Shown: one piece after another, positions 62,110-64,000 of the stretch
Numbering within the stretch: position 1 is the stretch's first letter
How the letters are laid out: every line of letters starts with the position of its first letter
Notes under the pieces: model-generated
The model's input: the letters and a program-made list of their open reading frames with translations, nothing else
Database searches by the model: none
What the model was told of the DNA's origin: nothing
Program-made: the position numbers and the translations under genes
Origin: CAXBNB01 sp040151475
GTDB taxonomy: Bacteria; Bacteroidota; Bacteroidia; Cytophagales; Cyclobacteriaceae
Direction: 5' to 3'
NCBI RefSeq assembly: GCF_040151475.1
Contig: NZ_JBDKWG010000124.1
Location: 1-64,000 of the forward strand
Length of the DNA: 64,000 bases

Positions 62110-63214
62110 CAACAACCAACCCTCTATATTTTTCAAAAATATCCATTGGTATTGACCTTTGGCATTTATAACTCTGATCGGAAACATAGGAAAATACTTC
62201 TCCCAGTTTTTCGCCAGGACTCAATATTATTCCTTCAATTATTTCTGTGTTTGGATTAGTTAATGCAATTAAATACCTAATGTCGAAAGTTGTAATATTT
62301 AACTCTGCATTAATGCTTTCCTCTTTTTCAGGTGAAAATTTCCCTAAATCTACTGTTTGAGCATCTTGAACTTTCACTTCCAATAACTGATTTGGAATAT
62401 CTGGATAAGCACCGTAAAGCAAATCAGAATTAGAGGGGTCATAACCAAGAAGTTCCAAAACTTTTCGTTCTAAAGACTGGCCTCTATTTTTAGTAGAGTC
62501 CGCAGCAAGTTTAAAACCTATTAGTTTTTCAGCTACCATTTTTTTGATCAAATCAATAGCCAAAATTTCATTTGACTTTGCTTCTTCAACCATATTGCTT
62601 TTTGGAGGTTCAAAATCATGTCGAATTAAATATGATAGTTTTTTGGAATCTTGGAAGAACATTATTTTGTCTTCACTATCATATATTTTTTGACGACTCT
62701 TAGAGGAAATTAATAACTGATGTTTGATGGTCGGTTTTCCAAATGCGCCAAATTTAGCTACAATATAACCGGGTGTTGCAATTATGACGCATGATATCTT
62801 CTGGGTTTCAATATCCACTTTGGTCATCACAAACCGGACATCATTGCATTTTAAACTTTCTCCTGATTCATACTTTATTAGAAGAGTTTGGCTTGCTGGG
62901 ATTCTATTCCATACTTGAAGGTTATAGGATTTACCACTTGTAACAATGTATGTGTCTATGAATTCACGGACAATTTTAGGTATCCCCTTTTTCTTAGGAG
63001 GTACAATTTCATAAGCATCGTCAAAAGCTGGTTCAGGAAAGGGGTAATCTTCAAGAGTTTTTGCAATTAATTTTCGATTATTCGAACCATCTGTTCTTGA
63101 TTTTCCAGTTAACTTAAACTCTAGACCTATTAAAGATCTTAACCTACTTTCTAATTCCGTAAGTGATGTTAATGAGTGTGGAGATCTAGCTGGGATTTTA
63201 AATAAATTATTCAT
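62096..63214 (-). CDS. type II restriction endonuclease (PD-(D/E)XK)
   Basis: The 372-aa protein is the nuclease partner of the convergent methyltransferase. A PD-(D/E)XK catalytic core is visible in the second half: Glu250 in the preceding helix (SLERKVLELLG), then PD at 271-272 and EVK at 279-281. The N-terminal half has no recognised family and probably helps target recognition. The ATG at 63214 overlaps the controller-gene stop by 8 bp; a TTG two codons earlier is less likely. The endonuclease name and cut site are not known to me. Confidence 0.8.
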   Translation of the reverse strand: MNNLFKIPARSPHSLTSLTELESRLRSLIGLEFKLTGKSRTDGSNNRKLIAKTLEDYPFPEPAFDDAYEIVPPKKKGIPKIVREFIDTYIVTSGKSYNLQVWNRIPASQTLLIKYESGESLKCNDVRFVMTKVDIETQKISCVIIATPGYIVAKFGAFGKPTIKHQLLISSKSRQKIYDSEDKIMFFQDSKKLSYLIRHDFEPPKSNMVEEAKSNEILAIDLIKKMVAEKLIGFKLAADSTKNRGQSLERKVLELLGYDPSNSDLLYGAYPDIPNQLLEVKVQDAQTVDLGKFSPEKEESINAELNITTFDIRYLIALTNPNTEIIEGIILSPGEKLGEVFSYVSDQSYKCQRSIPMDIFEKYRGLVVVNPD

Positions 63215-63449
63215 AGACAAACTTGAAAAGTTCAGAAACTGAAATATTTAATGCCTTGGATATCTTTTTTAAATTCAAGGCTGCAATATTTCGTTCCCCT
63301 CTTTCAACAGAGCCTATGTATGTTCTGTCAAGATCGCATTCAAATGACAGCTTTTCCTGAGACAATCCGATCTCAGAGCGAAGTTCTCTTATGCGAGAGC
63401 CTAGCTGTTCAAGAAATAGTTGATCATCTTGTTTATATGGAGATTGCAT
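63207..63449 (-). CDS. controller (C) protein, XRE-family helix-turn-helix regulator of the restriction-modification system
   Basis: The 80-aa protein is almost entirely a helix-turn-helix domain: RIRELRSEIGLSQEKLSFE with recognition helix DRTYIGSVERGERN and a C-terminal dimer helix ISVSELFKF. This is the size and pattern of C proteins, which delay nuclease expression until methylation is complete. Its gene overlaps the nuclease start, and the tandem C-box operator lies 36 bp before its ATG, so it should regulate its own and the nuclease's transcription. Confidence 0.9.
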   Translation of the reverse strand: MQSPYKQDDQLFLEQLGSRIRELRSEIGLSQEKLSFECDLDRTYIGSVERGERNIAALNLKKISKALNISVSELFKFVYE

Positions 63450-63484
63450 ACTTAAATATTAAGGAACAAAGTTTAAAAAAGGAT

Positions 63485-63510
63485 GACTATAAGTCTACGG
63501 ACTATAAGTA
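63485..63510 (-). promoter_or_regulatory. tandem C-box operator of the controller gene
   Basis: Two copies of a GACTATAAGTC-type palindrome occur: GACTATAAGTC (63485-63495, perfect) and GACTATAAGTA (63500-63510, one change), separated by 4 bp. Read towards the controller gene the sequence has the CTTATAGTCCGTA pattern of classical C-boxes such as those of the PvuII system. Occupancy of two adjacent sites would give first activation and then repression. Confidence 0.8.
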
Positions 63511-63631
63511 TCTAAACTATTCCATAAACAGAAAAATAAATTAACGGATCCTATTTTATTTTATCTGTTGACTTTACTTGAATCAAGTATCTCATGGGCA
63601 ATAATGTTCGCCTCTTGACGTCTCATATTAC

Positions 63632-64000
63632 ATGAACCTATCAACTTTTAGTTTCACACTAAAACTCTTCTGCCTCTTCTATGCCATCATAGTTTTTGAC
63701 TGTAATGGTCAATCTCCACAAATCCGAAGAGCTTTAAAGAAAAAGCTCAAAAACCAATTGGTTGCAAAGGATTACAAAGGTAAAGAGCGGTACGAGAACG
63801 GTCAATTAAAATATAAAGGTAAATACTACGACTACCCCGTAGAGGTGCAGGGAATATGGCATTTAGAATATGTGAAAGTTGGCAAATGGATTTACTACCA
63901 TCCAAATGGAAAAATAGAAAGAATAGAAAATTACAACAAGCCAAAAAACTGTTACGAAGGAATTTATCGATCAGGGAAATGGGAATATAAAAATGAACAA
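63632..64000 (+). CDS. exported MORN-repeat protein (partial, runs off the right edge)
   Basis: The frame is open from an ATG at 63632 to the window end (123 codons). It begins with a signal peptide (LKLFCLFYAIIVFDCNGQ) and continues with MORN-like repeats such as ERYENGQLKYKGKY and GKWIYYHPNGKIERIENY. It resembles the 425-aa MORN protein elsewhere in the window. The C-terminus is missing only because the window ends. It lies directly beyond the restriction-modification genes. Confidence 0.75.
   Translation, partial: MNLSTFSFTLKLFCLFYAIIVFDCNGQSPQIRRALKKKLKNQLVAKDYKGKERYENGQLKYKGKYYDYPVEVQGIWHLEYVKVGKWIYYHPNGKIERIENYNKPKNCYEGIYRSGKWEYKNEQ

Noticed and set aside
1..64000. tRNA, rRNA or intact insertion sequences
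   Set aside because: No cloverleaf-like, rRNA-like or transposase sequence was recognised on either strand; this was by eye only and a covariance-model search would be decisive.

Overview
The window reads as chromosomal DNA of a Bacteroidota member, most likely a Cytophagales-type gliding marine or soil bacterium. The base composition is low GC (about 38-40% by eye) and the genes are dense on both strands. Many genes are preceded by the Bacteroidota -7 element TAnnTTTG rather than by a strong Shine-Dalgarno site. Lineage hallmarks include tandem FKBP lipoproteins, a PorE-like OmpA protein of the type IX secretion machinery, a CarB that ends before the allosteric domain, a fused alpha-beta keto-acid dehydrogenase E1, the short arginine decarboxylase, a DUF4834 protein and several MORN-repeat proteins. 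No rRNA, tRNA, CRISPR array or intact insertion sequence was found.

Layout. Positions 1-840 are non-coding. At 0.8-5.5 kb a minus-strand run encodes a DHH phosphoesterase, three FKBP-type prolyl isomerase lipoproteins, RdgB and uridine kinase. At 5.7-12 kb lie ndk, a flippase-like membrane protein, scpA, lgt and the trkA-trkH potassium system. At 12.2-17.7 kb an MFS transporter diverges from a four-gene catabolic unit: GntP permease, RidA, a D-threonine-aldolase-like PLP enzyme and an M19 dipeptidase. At 17.7-20.2 kb are a small inverted-repeat feature, hslV and the pyruvate dehydrogenase E2. At 20.3-27.3 kb lie a YheT-type hydrolase coupled to an SRAP-fold protein that has lost its catalytic residues, the PorE-like protein, fabH, a MORN protein, an ElaA acetyltransferase and a gamma-glutamylcyclotransferase-like protein. 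At 27.3-34.5 kb are a TonB-like/TPR protein, ade, nadC, a YcxB-like protein, DUF4834 and carB. At 34.5-42.1 kb lie a lipoprotein, AsmA, TerB-like, fadI, fadJ and a small secreted protein. At 42.3-50.8 kb are a CLC antiporter, an AT-rich spacer with DnaA-box-like sites, two thioredoxin-fold proteins, an M16 peptidase, fused E1 and a secreted protein with 13 tandem 17-residue repeats. At 51-60 kb are menA, argS, arginine decarboxylase, a dolichol-phosphate-mannose-synthase-like enzyme, Dps, a thioredoxin, an SDR and pruA. At 60.4-63.5 kb sits a complete controller-regulated type II restriction-modification system, and the window ends inside another MORN-repeat gene.

How the genes work together. 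Most are housekeeping: nucleotide pool hygiene, lipoprotein maturation and folding, K+ uptake, acetyl-CoA and branched-chain keto-acid metabolism, beta-oxidation and menaquinone synthesis. The accessory or unusual parts are the D-amino-acid-like catabolic cluster, the catalytically stripped SRAP homologue, the 17-residue-repeat protein, a possible replication-origin-like spacer, and the restriction-modification island. In that island, a tandem C-box operator lies upstream of the controller gene, the endonuclease gene overlaps the controller gene, and a convergent methyltransferase appears to have a leaderless mRNA.
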